Numbered from the stretch's first letter, positions 1 through 7,065 are shown. The stretch: DNA of 12,555 bases from Ruminococcaceae bacterium UBA3710 (GCA_002371985.1 DFHZ01000029.1:1-12555); one strand, 5' to 3'. Notes: generated by a model not told the origin, from the letters alone. Made by a program: numbers and translations.

Positions 1-1
1 A

Positions 2-490
2 TATGTTGCAAAAACTACAACAGTAAACGGCAAACAGTTAAGCGGTAACATAGTTATAAACTATTCTGATGTGGGTGCATATTCAAAACCAAGTGGCGGA
101 ATACCGAAATCCGACTTGTCAAGTGCTGTAAAAGCAAGTTTGGATAAAGCAGATACCGCATTGCAAACTCATCAGGATATATCAGGTAAAGCAGACAAAA
201 CTTATGTCGATACGGAACTCTCAAATAAAGTTAATAAAGAGCAGGGAAAAGGACTGTTCAGCGGTAGTTATAATGACCTCGCAAACAAACCTGCCATACC
301 GACCAAAACAAGCGATTTAACCAATGACAGCGGATTTATTACAGGACATCAGGATATAAGCGGAAAAGAAAACTTATCCAACAAAGTAACATCGGTTTCT
401 TCGCAGTCTACCGATACGCAGTATCCTACCGCTAAATGTCTTTATGATATTGTCGGAAATATAGAAAATTTATTAAATGCATTGAGGTGA
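2..490 (+). CDS. Phage tail fibre / baseplate-type protein, C-terminal part (5' end outside window)
   Basis: The reading frame is open from the first bases, so this is the last 162 residues of a longer protein; the GTG at 71 is only an internal valine. Visible residues carry wording typical of tail fibre and baseplate proteins of Firmicutes phages: an NGKQLSGN...YSDVGA block (about 9-26), SYNDLANKPAIP followed by TKTSDLTNDSGF (about 89-112), and a C-terminal TQYPTAKCLYD block (139-149). The heptad HQDISGK occurs twice (about 57-63 and 116-122), which fits a repetitive trimeric fibre. The stop overlaps the GAGGTGA ribosome site of the next gene, so the two are co-translated. Family-level recognition is good. 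Its exact place in the virion (fibre, baseplate or appendage) is inferred, and a non-phage surface protein is less likely. Confidence 0.75.
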   Translation, partial: YVAKTTTVNGKQLSGNIVINYSDVGAYSKPSGGIPKSDLSSAVKASLDKADTALQTHQDISGKADKTYVDTELSNKVNKEQGKGLFSGSYNDLANKPAIPTKTSDLTNDSGFITGHQDISGKENLSNKVTSVSSQSTDTQYPTAKCLYDIVGNIENLLNALR

Positions 491-494
491 TTAT

Positions 495-1058
495 ATGAGC
501 ATAGCAAGTGAAATTCAAGCATTACAGCAAGATAAAACAGATATTGCAACCGCCATATCAAATAAAGGTGTAACCGTACCGAGTGGTAGCGGTTTTGACA
601 GTTTTGCAGGTTTTATTTCAAATATTTTTAACGGTAAAAAAGCAATATATACAGAGGAGGTTTTTGATACCGACCATTGTCGTCAATATCTAAGTTATGA
701 GTTGGATTTTGAGCCGCAAGCGATAATGGTAATATGCAACGAAAGCTATAATACGCTTAAACAGATAATTGATGCAGACACTACTGCAACGGCAACAAAC
801 AAGTGTTTTCTTTCAAAGTATTGTAGGTTTGAGCAAAACTTTACAGATAATATGGAATTAAATACCGTTTTAAGTTTTTGGCAGACGTCGGCGTCGGATA
901 CTTACATCACAAGAACAAGTTATCCGTGGAGCAAAACAAGAGTAGGCGACAAATGGCAGTTTACATTAGGAAGAACTGACACATCAAGTTATGCACAAAG
1001 AATAATTCAAAGCGGAAACGAAAACTTACCGCTACAAATATTATTTATCGGTGAATAA
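495..1058 (+). CDS. Phage tail-associated protein (probable distal tail/receptor-binding accessory)
   Basis: This 187-residue protein starts at an ATG four bases after the upstream stop, with GAGGTGA (484-490) as ribosome site. Residues 1-45 form a short helical stretch (SEIQALQQDKTDIATAISNK) followed by GVTVPSGSGFDSFAGFISNI. That pattern recurs at the start of many tail-end proteins in Firmicutes prophages, where it probably packs against the fibre. Residues 46-187 look beta-rich, have several Cys and aromatic residues, and match no domain I recognise; they may be the variable, host-contacting part. It sits directly after the fibre gene. No holin, endolysin or integrase follows: the next gene is chromosomal. 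Phage tail origin is fairly sure, the specific role is not. Confidence 0.65.
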   Translation: MSIASEIQALQQDKTDIATAISNKGVTVPSGSGFDSFAGFISNIFNGKKAIYTEEVFDTDHCRQYLSYELDFEPQAIMVICNESYNTLKQIIDADTTATATNKCFLSKYCRFEQNFTDNMELNTVLSFWQTSASDTYITRTSYPWSKTRVGDKWQFTLGRTDTSSYAQRIIQSGNENLPLQILFIGE

Positions 1059-1076
1059 AAATATTTATAAAAAATA

Positions 1077-1106
1077 CTGTTAATATGTGGAAAACTATGT
1101 TATAAT
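1077..1106 (+). promoter_or_regulatory. Extended -10 promoter of the ymfF operon
   Basis: A perfect TATAAT lies at 1101-1106, preceded by TGT to give TGnTATAAT (1098-1106). The -35 region is weak: CTGTTA at 1077-1082 with 18 bases between, or TGTTAA at 1078-1083 with 17. An extended -10 can compensate for a poor -35. Transcription would begin near 1113, leaving a leader of about 27 bases that carries GGAGGA (1129-1134) five bases before the ymfF ATG. It is the only clear promoter between the phage genes and the operon. Confidence 0.7.
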
Positions 1107-1139
1107 ACTTAATAAAATAATGTTTTGCGGAGGAATTAA

Positions 1140-2417
1140 ATGTCGGTTAGCAAATTTGAAATTTCAAATGGTGCACAAGGTTTGTTTGTTAAAAATTCAA
1201 GATTTAAAACAACGCTTGTTTCTGTTAATTTTTATTTGCCCTTAAACAAGGATAAGGTGGCAAGATATGCATTGCTTCCTTTTATTTTGACAACCTGCGG
1301 TAAAGACTATCCGAGTTTCAGAAAACTTAATTTTAAATTAAGTAAACTTTACGGTGCCGAACTTACTGCATCGGCGGAGAAAATAGGCGATTATCAACTT
1401 TTAAAAATGTCTGTTTCGGTGATAGGGGACAAATATGCCTTGGACGGCGAGATTTTGACGCAGGAAGCGATAGAACTCCTTACAAGCCTGATTTTTGAAC
1501 CGAAAGTACAGGACAATTCGTTTTTTAAAGAGGATGTTGAAAGAGAAAAACGAAAAGCCATAGAGCATATTAAAGGTGAATATTCCGAAAAGAGAGTTTA
1601 TGCCAAAAACCGTCTTATCGAGGAAATGTATAAAAATGATTGCTACGGCGTTCCGAAATGCGGTACTATTGAAGATGTAGAAGCGATTGACGGCGATAAT
1701 CTTTTCTCTGCGTGGCAGGAAATGTTACAAAACGCATTTATTAGGGTTAATGTTGTATCAAACTCAATGCCTAAAGGACTTTTTGACAGTATCGGCGAAA
1801 AATTATCAGCCGTAGAAAGAAATAATATTACCGATATTTCAAATACAATACCGACAAAACCGGCAAACGAAGTAAATACAATAACCGAAAGAACCGAGAT
1901 AAATCAAGGCAAACTTGTTATGGGATTCAGTCTCCAAAAATTCGGTGGCGATGTGTCTACCGCCGACTCCTTTGTTGCAACCGATATTTTCGGCGGTGGA
2001 CCTTACTCAAAACTGTTTTCAAATGTCAGAGAAAAAATGAGCCTTTGCTATTACTGTGCCGCAAGGTCGGTAAGGGTAAAGGGTCTTGTTACCGTCGAAA
2101 GCGGAATAGAGGCCGTAAATGCCGAAAAGGCACAAAAGGCTATTTTAGAGCAACTTAAATCGCTTCAAGACGGAAATTTGAGTGATGACGAATTTAATTC
2201 TTCAATTTTAGGTCTTTGCGATTCGCTTAAAAGTTATAATGACAGAAGTGAAGCCATCGAATTATGGTACTCAACAAGAATATCAGATAAAGAATTGTTA
2301 TCACCCGAAGAATTTGCCGAAAAGGTTAAGTTGGTAACAAAAGATGATGTAATAAAAGCCGCAAACGGCATAAAACTTCATACTGTATTTTTATTATTGC
2401 CGGAGGTGGATAAATAA
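1140..2417 (+). CDS. ymfF: M16 family peptidase-like protein, inactive partner (YmfF-type)
   Basis: This 425-residue protein has the M16 (pitrilysin/insulinase) half-barrel layout. The N-terminal domain contains an ARYALLPFIL stretch, LSKLYGAEL (68-75) and an EREKRKAIEHIKGEY region. The C-terminal domain contains GGGPYSKLFSNVREKMSLCYY, which is typical of the substrate-closing half of M16 proteins. The zinc motif HxxEH is absent: the equivalent position (about 44-54) reads ALLPFILTTCG. It should therefore be the non-catalytic subunit of a heterodimer with the next gene, as for Bacillus YmfF/YmfH. Public annotation links this pair to EF-P 5-aminopentanol modification, but no EF-P or reductase gene is in this window. 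The gene starts at ATG after GGAGGA, and its stop shares a base with the next ATG (TAATG). Cytoplasmic, with no signal peptide. Family call sure; physiological substrate unknown. Confidence 0.88.
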   Translation: MSVSKFEISNGAQGLFVKNSRFKTTLVSVNFYLPLNKDKVARYALLPFILTTCGKDYPSFRKLNFKLSKLYGAELTASAEKIGDYQLLKMSVSVIGDKYALDGEILTQEAIELLTSLIFEPKVQDNSFFKEDVEREKRKAIEHIKGEYSEKRVYAKNRLIEEMYKNDCYGVPKCGTIEDVEAIDGDNLFSAWQEMLQNAFIRVNVVSNSMPKGLFDSIGEKLSAVERNNITDISNTIPTKPANEVNTITERTEINQGKLVMGFSLQKFGGDVSTADSFVATDIFGGGPYSKLFSNVREKMSLCYYCAARSVRVKGLVTVESGIEAVNAEKAQKAILEQLKSLQDGNLSDDEFNSSILGLCDSLKSYNDRSEAIELWYSTRISDKELLSPEEFAEKVKLVTKDDVIKAANGIKLHTVFLLLPEVDK

Positions 2418-3688
2418 TGAAAAGAGAAACATTTGAAAGTTCACTCGGTGAATCTTATGTAAAAGCAGTTTGTTCGTCAGGTGTTACCGTATATGTTATG
2501 GAAAAGCCTGAATATAGTTCCTCTTTTGCCATTTTCGGAACAAAATACGGTTCTATTGATAACTGTTTTTCCGTAAACGGCGGAGAGCCGAAAAAGGTGC
2601 CGGACGGAATAGCCCATTATCTTGAACATAAACTGTTTGAGAGCGAGGACGGCGACGCATTTTCAAAATTTGCTAAAACCGGTGCTTCGGCAAATGCTTT
2701 CACTTCGTTTGACAGAACCTGTTATCTTTTCTCGTGTTCTGATAATGTTTATGAAAACCTTAAGATACTTCTTGATTTCGTTCAGCATCCGTATTTTACC
2801 GAAGAAACCGTCAGAAAAGAACAGGGAATAATCGGTCAGGAAATCAAGATGTATGACGACAGCCCATCTTGGAGAGTTACATTCAATATGCTTGAAAATA
2901 TGTATCATAACCACCCGGTTAAGATAGATATTGCAGGTACTGTTGATTCTATTGCTAAGATAAATGCCGACCTGCTTTATGAATGCTACAACACTTTTTA
3001 TAATCCAAGCAATATGTTTATATGCGTTGTAGGTAATGTTGATACCGAAGAGGTTCTTTCGATATGCGAAACGAATGTCAAAACGAAATCTCCGATAGAT
3101 ATTAAAAGAATTTTTGAATGTGAACCTCAAACAATTATAAAACCTTATGTAGAGCAAAATTTATCGGTTGCAAATCCGATGTTTTGTTTAGGCTTTAAGC
3201 AGAAAATCGAAACTCCGTTTAGAAGACTTAAATCTAAAATTTGTGTAGGACTTCTGCTTGAAGTAATTTGCGGAGAGTGTTCGCCCCTTTATGAGGACCT
3301 TATAAATAAGGGGCTTATAAACGATGAGTTTTCTTATGAATACTTTAACGGATATGATTATGCCTGTGTAATGTTTACGGGTGAATCTTCGGAGCCTAAA
3401 ACCGTAGAAGAGGCAATAAAAAAAGAAATTGACAATATCCGCCAAAACGGAATAGATAAAAAGTTATTTTCAGCCGTTAAATGCGGAATGTACGGCGATG
3501 CCGTAAGAAGGTATAATTCCGTGAGTGAAATATGTATGAACTTTGCCGAGAGTGCAATATTTGATTATGATATGTTTGAAGAAATAAGGCTTCTTAAAAC
3601 CGTTACTCTTGACGATGTTTATAAACGCCTTGATATTTTTGATAACGACCTGTCGGTTTTGTCTGTTATAAAACCTTTGGAGAAATGA
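2417..3688 (+). CDS. ymfH: M16 family zinc metallopeptidase, active partner (YmfH-type)
   Basis: This 423-residue M16 peptidase has an intact inverted zinc motif HYLEH at residues 67-71: His67 and His71 as ligands, Glu70 as catalytic base. The following FAKTGASANAFTSFDRTCY matches the active subunit. Glu142 in IIGQEIKMY is the likely third zinc ligand. The C-terminal half keeps the M16 fold (for example LLLEVICGECSPLYEDL). It is presumed to form the active heterodimer with YmfF and to cleave a peptide or protein segment in the cytoplasm; there is no signal peptide. Translation is coupled to ymfF by a one-base overlap, with GGAGGTG (2402-2408) inside the ymfF end. One base separates its stop from lgt. 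Assignment to the YmfH branch rests on sequence style and on the inactive partner beside it; an AlbF-like bacteriocin role is possible but no bacteriocin genes are present. Confidence 0.9.
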   Translation: MKRETFESSLGESYVKAVCSSGVTVYVMEKPEYSSSFAIFGTKYGSIDNCFSVNGGEPKKVPDGIAHYLEHKLFESEDGDAFSKFAKTGASANAFTSFDRTCYLFSCSDNVYENLKILLDFVQHPYFTEETVRKEQGIIGQEIKMYDDSPSWRVTFNMLENMYHNHPVKIDIAGTVDSIAKINADLLYECYNTFYNPSNMFICVVGNVDTEEVLSICETNVKTKSPIDIKRIFECEPQTIIKPYVEQNLSVANPMFCLGFKQKIETPFRRLKSKICVGLLLEVICGECSPLYEDLINKGLINDEFSYEYFNGYDYACVMFTGESSEPKTVEEAIKKEIDNIRQNGIDKKLFSAVKCGMYGDAVRRYNSVSEICMNFAESAIFDYDMFEEIRLLKTVTLDDVYKRLDIFDNDLSVLSVIKPLEK

Positions 3689-3689
3689 T

Positions 3690-4586
3690 ATGTATAATGT
3701 AACAATATTCGGAATACATTTAAAACTAAAACCTATTGCGTTTACATTACCTTTGGGAAGCGGTTGGGATATATATTGGTACGGAATAATCATTGCAACC
3801 GGTTTCTTATTGGCACTGATTTATGCTTATAAAAATGCCAAAAGATTTAATCTTGAACTTGATAGGATACTTGATGTTGTGCTGGTTACTACTCCCGTGG
3901 CTATTCTCTGTGCCCGTTCCTATTATCTGATATTTGACGGGGAAAAACTTGAAAGTTTTTCGGACTTTTTCGGATTCGGCAATTCGGGCTTTTCGGGACT
4001 TGCGATTTACGGTGCGGTAATAGGTGCTTTTGCTTGCGGTCTCTTAATGTGTAAAATACGAAAGGTCAGAATTCTTGATATGTTCGATTTGGCTTCAGTA
4101 GGCTTTTTAATCGGACAAGGTATTGGCAGATGGGGCAATTTTATGAACCAGGAAGCATTTGGCGGTCCTACCGGAAGCAGTTGGTGGGGAATGACAAGCG
4201 AAAATGTCAGGGCAGATTTTCTCTCACTCGGATATGACGCAAACGCACTCGCTCACCCTTGCTTTTTGTATGAGTCAATTTGGTGTATTATCGGTTTCTT
4301 TGTACTTAATAAATTCAGTAAAAACCGTAAATTTTCGGGACAAATTGTACTTATGTACGGCGTTTGGTACGGTTTTGGCAGAGCAATTATAGAACTGCTT
4401 CGAACCGACAGTCTTATGATTGGAAGACTTAAAGTTTCCTGCCTTTTATCCGTTGCAATTTGTATCACTTGCTTTATTTTGCTTGTTGTGTTTTATAAAA
4501 AGAGTAAAGAGGATGTTACATCAGAAAATTATGTTCCGATAATGACCGAGCAATCAGAGGAGACAAAAGAAAATGACGATAATTGA
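3690..4586 (+). CDS. lgt: Phosphatidylglycerol-prolipoprotein diacylglyceryl transferase
   Basis: Lgt moves diacylglycerol from phosphatidylglycerol to the lipobox cysteine of prolipoproteins, the first step of lipoprotein maturation in the cytoplasmic membrane. The 298-residue sequence shows the family signature GRWGNFMNQEAFG (146-158), HPCFLYES (189-196), and YGFGRAIIELLRTD (227-240) with the conserved arginines. About seven hydrophobic segments are visible (for example 31-46, 62-80, 103-120, 133-145, 195-207, 218-236, 247-268). The position matching the essential His103 of E. coli Lgt is tyrosine here (AIYGAVIG, Tyr107). I recall this variant from other Clostridia, but it should be checked. 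A charged tail of about 28 residues follows the last span. The ATG lies one base after ymfH, with GGAG (3679-3682) upstream. The 3' end overlaps folD by 14 bases. Identification is very secure. Confidence 0.96.
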   Translation: MYNVTIFGIHLKLKPIAFTLPLGSGWDIYWYGIIIATGFLLALIYAYKNAKRFNLELDRILDVVLVTTPVAILCARSYYLIFDGEKLESFSDFFGFGNSGFSGLAIYGAVIGAFACGLLMCKIRKVRILDMFDLASVGFLIGQGIGRWGNFMNQEAFGGPTGSSWWGMTSENVRADFLSLGYDANALAHPCFLYESIWCIIGFFVLNKFSKNRKFSGQIVLMYGVWYGFGRAIIELLRTDSLMIGRLKVSCLLSVAICITCFILLVVFYKKSKEDVTSENYVPIMTEQSEETKENDDN

Positions 4587-5418
4587 CGGAAAAGCGGTTT
4601 CGGCAGCAGTAAAAGAAGAAATAAAATCGGAAACCGCAAAATTAAAAGAAAAAGGGATAACGGTCGGTCTTGCTGTTATTTTGGTAGGCGACGACCCCGC
4701 TTCAAAAATATATGTTGCAAATAAGAAAAAGGCTTGTGAAGATTTAGGATTTGTTTCTGAAGAATACCTGCTTCCCGAGAATACTAAAACAAGTGAACTT
4801 TTAGAACTCATAAATGTCCTAAATAACGAAAAAAGTATTAACGGAATTCTTTGTCAGTTACCGCTTCCAAAACAAATAGATGAACAAACCGTAATAAATG
4901 CCATATCACCGCTTAAAGATGTCGATGCATTTCACCCGAGTAATGTGGGAAAGATAATGATAGACGACTATGATTTTGTGCCCTGCACTCCTGCCGGAAT
5001 AATGGAAATGCTAAAATATTATAATATTGAAATTTCCGGTAAAAACTGTGTTGTTATAGGTAGGTCTAACATAGTAGGAAAGCCTATGAGTATGCTTCTT
5101 CTTCACCAAAACGGTACCGTAACTACCTGCCATTCAAGGACAAAAGACCTAAGCGAATACACAAGGAAAGCGGATATTCTGGTATCGGCTGTCGGCAAAG
5201 CAAATTTTGTTACTGCGGATATGGTAAAGGACGGGGCGGTAGTAATTGATGTCGGAATGAACAGAGAAAACGGTAAACTCTGCGGAGATGTAGTCTTTGA
5301 CGAAGTTTCAAAGAAAGCATCTTTCATTACCCCTGTGCCCGGCGGAGTAGGTCCTATGACGATAGCAATGCTTATGAAAAATACGCTTACGGCGGCAAAA
5401 AAGCAGAATAATATATAA
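4573..5418 (+). CDS. folD: Bifunctional methylenetetrahydrofolate dehydrogenase / cyclohydrolase
   Basis: FolD interconverts 5,10-methylene-, methenyl- and 10-formyl-tetrahydrofolate with NADP(H) in the cytoplasm, supplying one-carbon units for purine and formyl-Met synthesis. The 281-residue length is normal for the family. Visible motifs are VGDDPASKIYVANKKKACE (38-56) with Tyr47 and the catalytic Lys51, QLPLP (95-99), DVDAFHP (116-122) with Asp118, the dinucleotide-binding GRSNIVGKPMSMLL (163-176), and PVPGGVGPMTIAML (254-267). The usual DVDGFH has Ala in place of Gly, probably a tolerated variant. The ATG lies inside the lgt end (14-base overlap), with GAGGAG (4557-4562) ten bases upstream, suggesting coupled translation. 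A gene for a surface protein follows after 14 bases. Identification is secure. Confidence 0.97.
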   Translation: MTIIDGKAVSAAVKEEIKSETAKLKEKGITVGLAVILVGDDPASKIYVANKKKACEDLGFVSEEYLLPENTKTSELLELINVLNNEKSINGILCQLPLPKQIDEQTVINAISPLKDVDAFHPSNVGKIMIDDYDFVPCTPAGIMEMLKYYNIEISGKNCVVIGRSNIVGKPMSMLLLHQNGTVTTCHSRTKDLSEYTRKADILVSAVGKANFVTADMVKDGAVVIDVGMNRENGKLCGDVVFDEVSKKASFITPVPGGVGPMTIAMLMKNTLTAAKKQNNI

Positions 5419-5432
5419 ACGGAAGTGATATA

Positions 5433-6128
5433 GTGAGTAAACTGAAATATCTTTTTGTTGTTTTTTTCGTTTTTGTTTTCAGCAGTTTTCCTGCTTTTGC
5501 GGAAAATGGCGACTTTAGCATAACCGTGCCTAAAACATTTGACGGAATTTACAAAGAAGAAATCAATAATTCTTTCGCCGAAAAATTTAATATGACTAAA
5601 GCGGAACTTGAAGATTATTTCAGTAAAAACAATATTGCATTTTTGGCAGTAGGCGACGAGAATAAATCTCAAATCAGAGTAAGTGTTTTCGAGGATGATT
5701 TTTCGAAACATACAGAAAATTTATCCGTTTACAGCGATAAAGATGTAAAAAGGCTCGGAAAACAACTTGTGAATGATACCTCACTTTCCTATGATATTTA
5801 TTCTGATAATTCCAAAAAATATATTGTGATAACGGAAAACTCAAAAGATAGCGGTGGCGACTTTACCGCAACTCAGTTTATTACGGTTGCAAACGGTAAA
5901 ATATATAATATATCTTTCGTAAACAGCGGTAATGAATTTGATAAAAGCAATCTGTCAATACTTCAAAACTTTGAGATAAAAAGCGAAGATAATCCTTCTA
6001 AAATTCCTATACTTCTGACAATTATCATAGCCGTTAGCATTGCGGTTTTTGCGGCAGTTATTGTAGTTATGATTTTGGGGATAAACAAGGACAGAAAAGC
6101 AATTAAAAACGAAAAAGAAGAGGACTGA
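5433..6128 (+). CDS. Secreted, C-terminally membrane-anchored protein of unknown function
   Basis: I do not recognise this 231-residue protein with confidence. Residues 1-23 form a signal peptide (SKLKYLFVVF start, strongly hydrophobic core, FPAFA before a likely cut ahead of Glu24). Residues 24-187 would be extracellular, and 191-216 are a transmembrane helix followed by a short, highly charged cytoplasmic tail (KDRKAIKNEKEED). It is thus a type I membrane protein. The outer part alternates predicted strands and ends ...FITVANGKIYNISFVNSGN...LSILQNFEI, a layout reminiscent of PsbP/DcrB-like domains (a fold guess only). It starts with GTG after a modest GGAAGTGAT site, 14 bases behind folD, so it appears to be the last gene of the ymfF operon. 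There is no lipobox, so it is not an Lgt substrate although it shares the operon with lgt. Confidence 0.7.
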   Translation: MSKLKYLFVVFFVFVFSSFPAFAENGDFSITVPKTFDGIYKEEINNSFAEKFNMTKAELEDYFSKNNIAFLAVGDENKSQIRVSVFEDDFSKHTENLSVYSDKDVKRLGKQLVNDTSLSYDIYSDNSKKYIVITENSKDSGGDFTATQFITVANGKIYNISFVNSGNEFDKSNLSILQNFEIKSEDNPSKIPILLTIIIAVSIAVFAAVIVVMILGINKDRKAIKNEKEED

Positions 6129-6145
6129 TTGAAAAATCAGTCCTC
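6120..6145. terminator. Stem-loop between convergent genes, probable terminator
   Basis: A perfect 11-bp inverted repeat (GAGGACTGATT / AATCAGTCCTC) with a GAAA loop on the plus strand sits between the convergent genes. It contains the stop codon of the plus-strand gene (6126-6128) and lies just past the end of ogg (6152). Read on the minus strand, the stem is followed by a T-rich run (TTCTTTTTCGTTTTT), so it looks like a standard intrinsic terminator for ogg. On the plus strand the tail is only AAATCTTTAT, so termination of the operon there may be weaker. Confidence 0.75.
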
Positions 6146-6151
6146 AAATCT

Positions 6152-6982
6152 TTATATGTTAAGATTTCCGCTTCTCGAATAATAAAATATGTATTGTTGC
6201 ACGATACCTTTGTATCCGTTGGCACATTCCGGTAGACCTTGCGGAAATAAAACTTCAACCGCCCTTTTTATCCAGACATCTTTAGGGAAAGCGTCAAAGT
6301 GTTTAAGCGAAAATAACAGTGTGCAGTCGGCAACCTTAGGACCCACACCCTTTATTTTCATAAGTTCTGTTCGGGCAGTATCTGTATCCAAAGAAAATAA
6401 ATCCGATAAATTCACCTCGCCTGACGCAACCTTTTGCGAAGCATCGATAATGTATTTTGCTCTGAATCCCATACGAATATCAGAAAGGTCATTGGCGGTT
6501 AGTTTTGAAAGTGTTTCGGCATCGGGGAAGGAATAAAGGCCGTCGTCAATTTTTTGACCGTATTTTTTGCAAAGCCTGTCAATAATACCTTTTATTCTCG
6601 GTATATTGTTGTTTTGCGAAATAATGAACGAGCATAGAGTTTCAAACGGCTCCTGATTTAAAATTCTGATGCCGTATCCGAAATCCGATGCCTTTTTCAG
6701 TATTTCGTCAGATTTAATGTCGTCAATTATTTTTCCGTAATCTCTTGAAAAATCAAAATAATCTGACCAAATGTTTTCAAAATCTTCTTTTGAAGTGTCA
6801 AAGAAAACTATGCTTTCGTTCTCTTTTGATATTTTAAGCCTTTTGCCGAATGCTACACCTGACCAAACGCCGTTATCTTCCTTCCAACGAAAAGCCTGAC
6901 CGCAGTCAAGCGTCATTGCAAGGTCGAAATTTTTAACATCGTCTATATATACATTCCCGTTTTTGTATGTAATATTGTTCAT
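6152..6982 (-). CDS. ogg: OGG1-type 8-oxoguanine DNA glycosylase/lyase
   Basis: This enzyme removes 8-oxoguanine paired with cytosine from oxidised DNA and nicks the strand (base-excision repair). The 276-residue protein has the OGG N-terminal domain with LDCGQAFRW (25-33), then SQNNNIPRIKGIIDRLC (122-138), equivalent to the SNNNI segment of human OGG1. Its HhH-GPD core runs LMKIKGVGPKVADC (207-220), giving catalytic Lys216, then FPKDVWIKRAV (232-242), giving catalytic Asp235. Unlike MutY or Nth it has no iron-sulphur Cys cluster at the C-terminus. The ATG is preceded on its strand by GGGGG (seven bases away) rather than a canonical AGGAGG, within a leader of only about 17 bases behind a near-consensus promoter. 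It faces the ymfF operon tail to tail. Family and activity are well supported. Confidence 0.93.
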   Translation of the reverse strand: MNNITYKNGNVYIDDVKNFDLAMTLDCGQAFRWKEDNGVWSGVAFGKRLKISKENESIVFFDTSKEDFENIWSDYFDFSRDYGKIIDDIKSDEILKKASDFGYGIRILNQEPFETLCSFIISQNNNIPRIKGIIDRLCKKYGQKIDDGLYSFPDAETLSKLTANDLSDIRMGFRAKYIIDASQKVASGEVNLSDLFSLDTDTARTELMKIKGVGPKVADCTLLFSLKHFDAFPKDVWIKRAVEVLFPQGLPECANGYKGIVQQYIFYYSRSGNLNI

Positions 6983-7000
6983 ATAAAGTCCCCCACAGTA

Positions 7001-7029
7001 TTGTTATTATACATTTTTTATGTTACAAT
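7001..7029 (+). promoter_or_regulatory. Promoter of the DUF6062-like gene (plus strand)
   Basis: TTGTTA (7001-7006) and TACAAT (7024-7029) are 17 bases apart, and TGT just before the -10 makes it an extended -10 (TGnTACAAT). The start would be near 7036, with AGGAG at 7054-7058 seven bases before the ATG at 7066. Its -35 overlaps the -10 of the ogg promoter by one base, and its -10 overlaps the ogg -35 by one base. Confidence 0.65.
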
Positions 7030-7034
7030 ATCAA
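7006..7034 (-). promoter_or_regulatory. Promoter of ogg (minus strand)
   Basis: On the minus strand, TTGATA (plus positions 7034-7029) and TATAAT (7011-7006) are separated by exactly 17 bases, a near-consensus sigma-A promoter. Transcription would start near 6999, about 17 bases before the ogg ATG. It shares its DNA with the plus-strand promoter at 7001-7029. Confidence 0.75.
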
Positions 7035-7065
7035 GCGGACGATAAAAATTTTTAGGAGTAATTCT

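Noticed and set aside
495..1058. Possible variable region of a diversity-generating retroelement in the tail gene
   Set aside because: No template repeat, reverse transcriptase or C-type-lectin-like end with Asn-rich variable codons is visible in the window.
1059..1139. Phage attachment site or tRNA at the phage/chromosome junction
   Set aside because: No tRNA-like sequence or recognisable repeat is visible, and a matching second copy would lie outside the window.
2663..3157. Minus-strand open frame of 164 codons, and other minus-strand frames over ymfH, lgt, folD and glgB
   Set aside because: They lie wholly inside well-supported plus-strand genes, lack good ribosome sites, and have unlikely composition; they are antisense shadows.
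4573..4586. Frameshift between lgt and folD
   Set aside because: Both genes are full length with normal ends; the 14-base overlap is ordinary operon packing.
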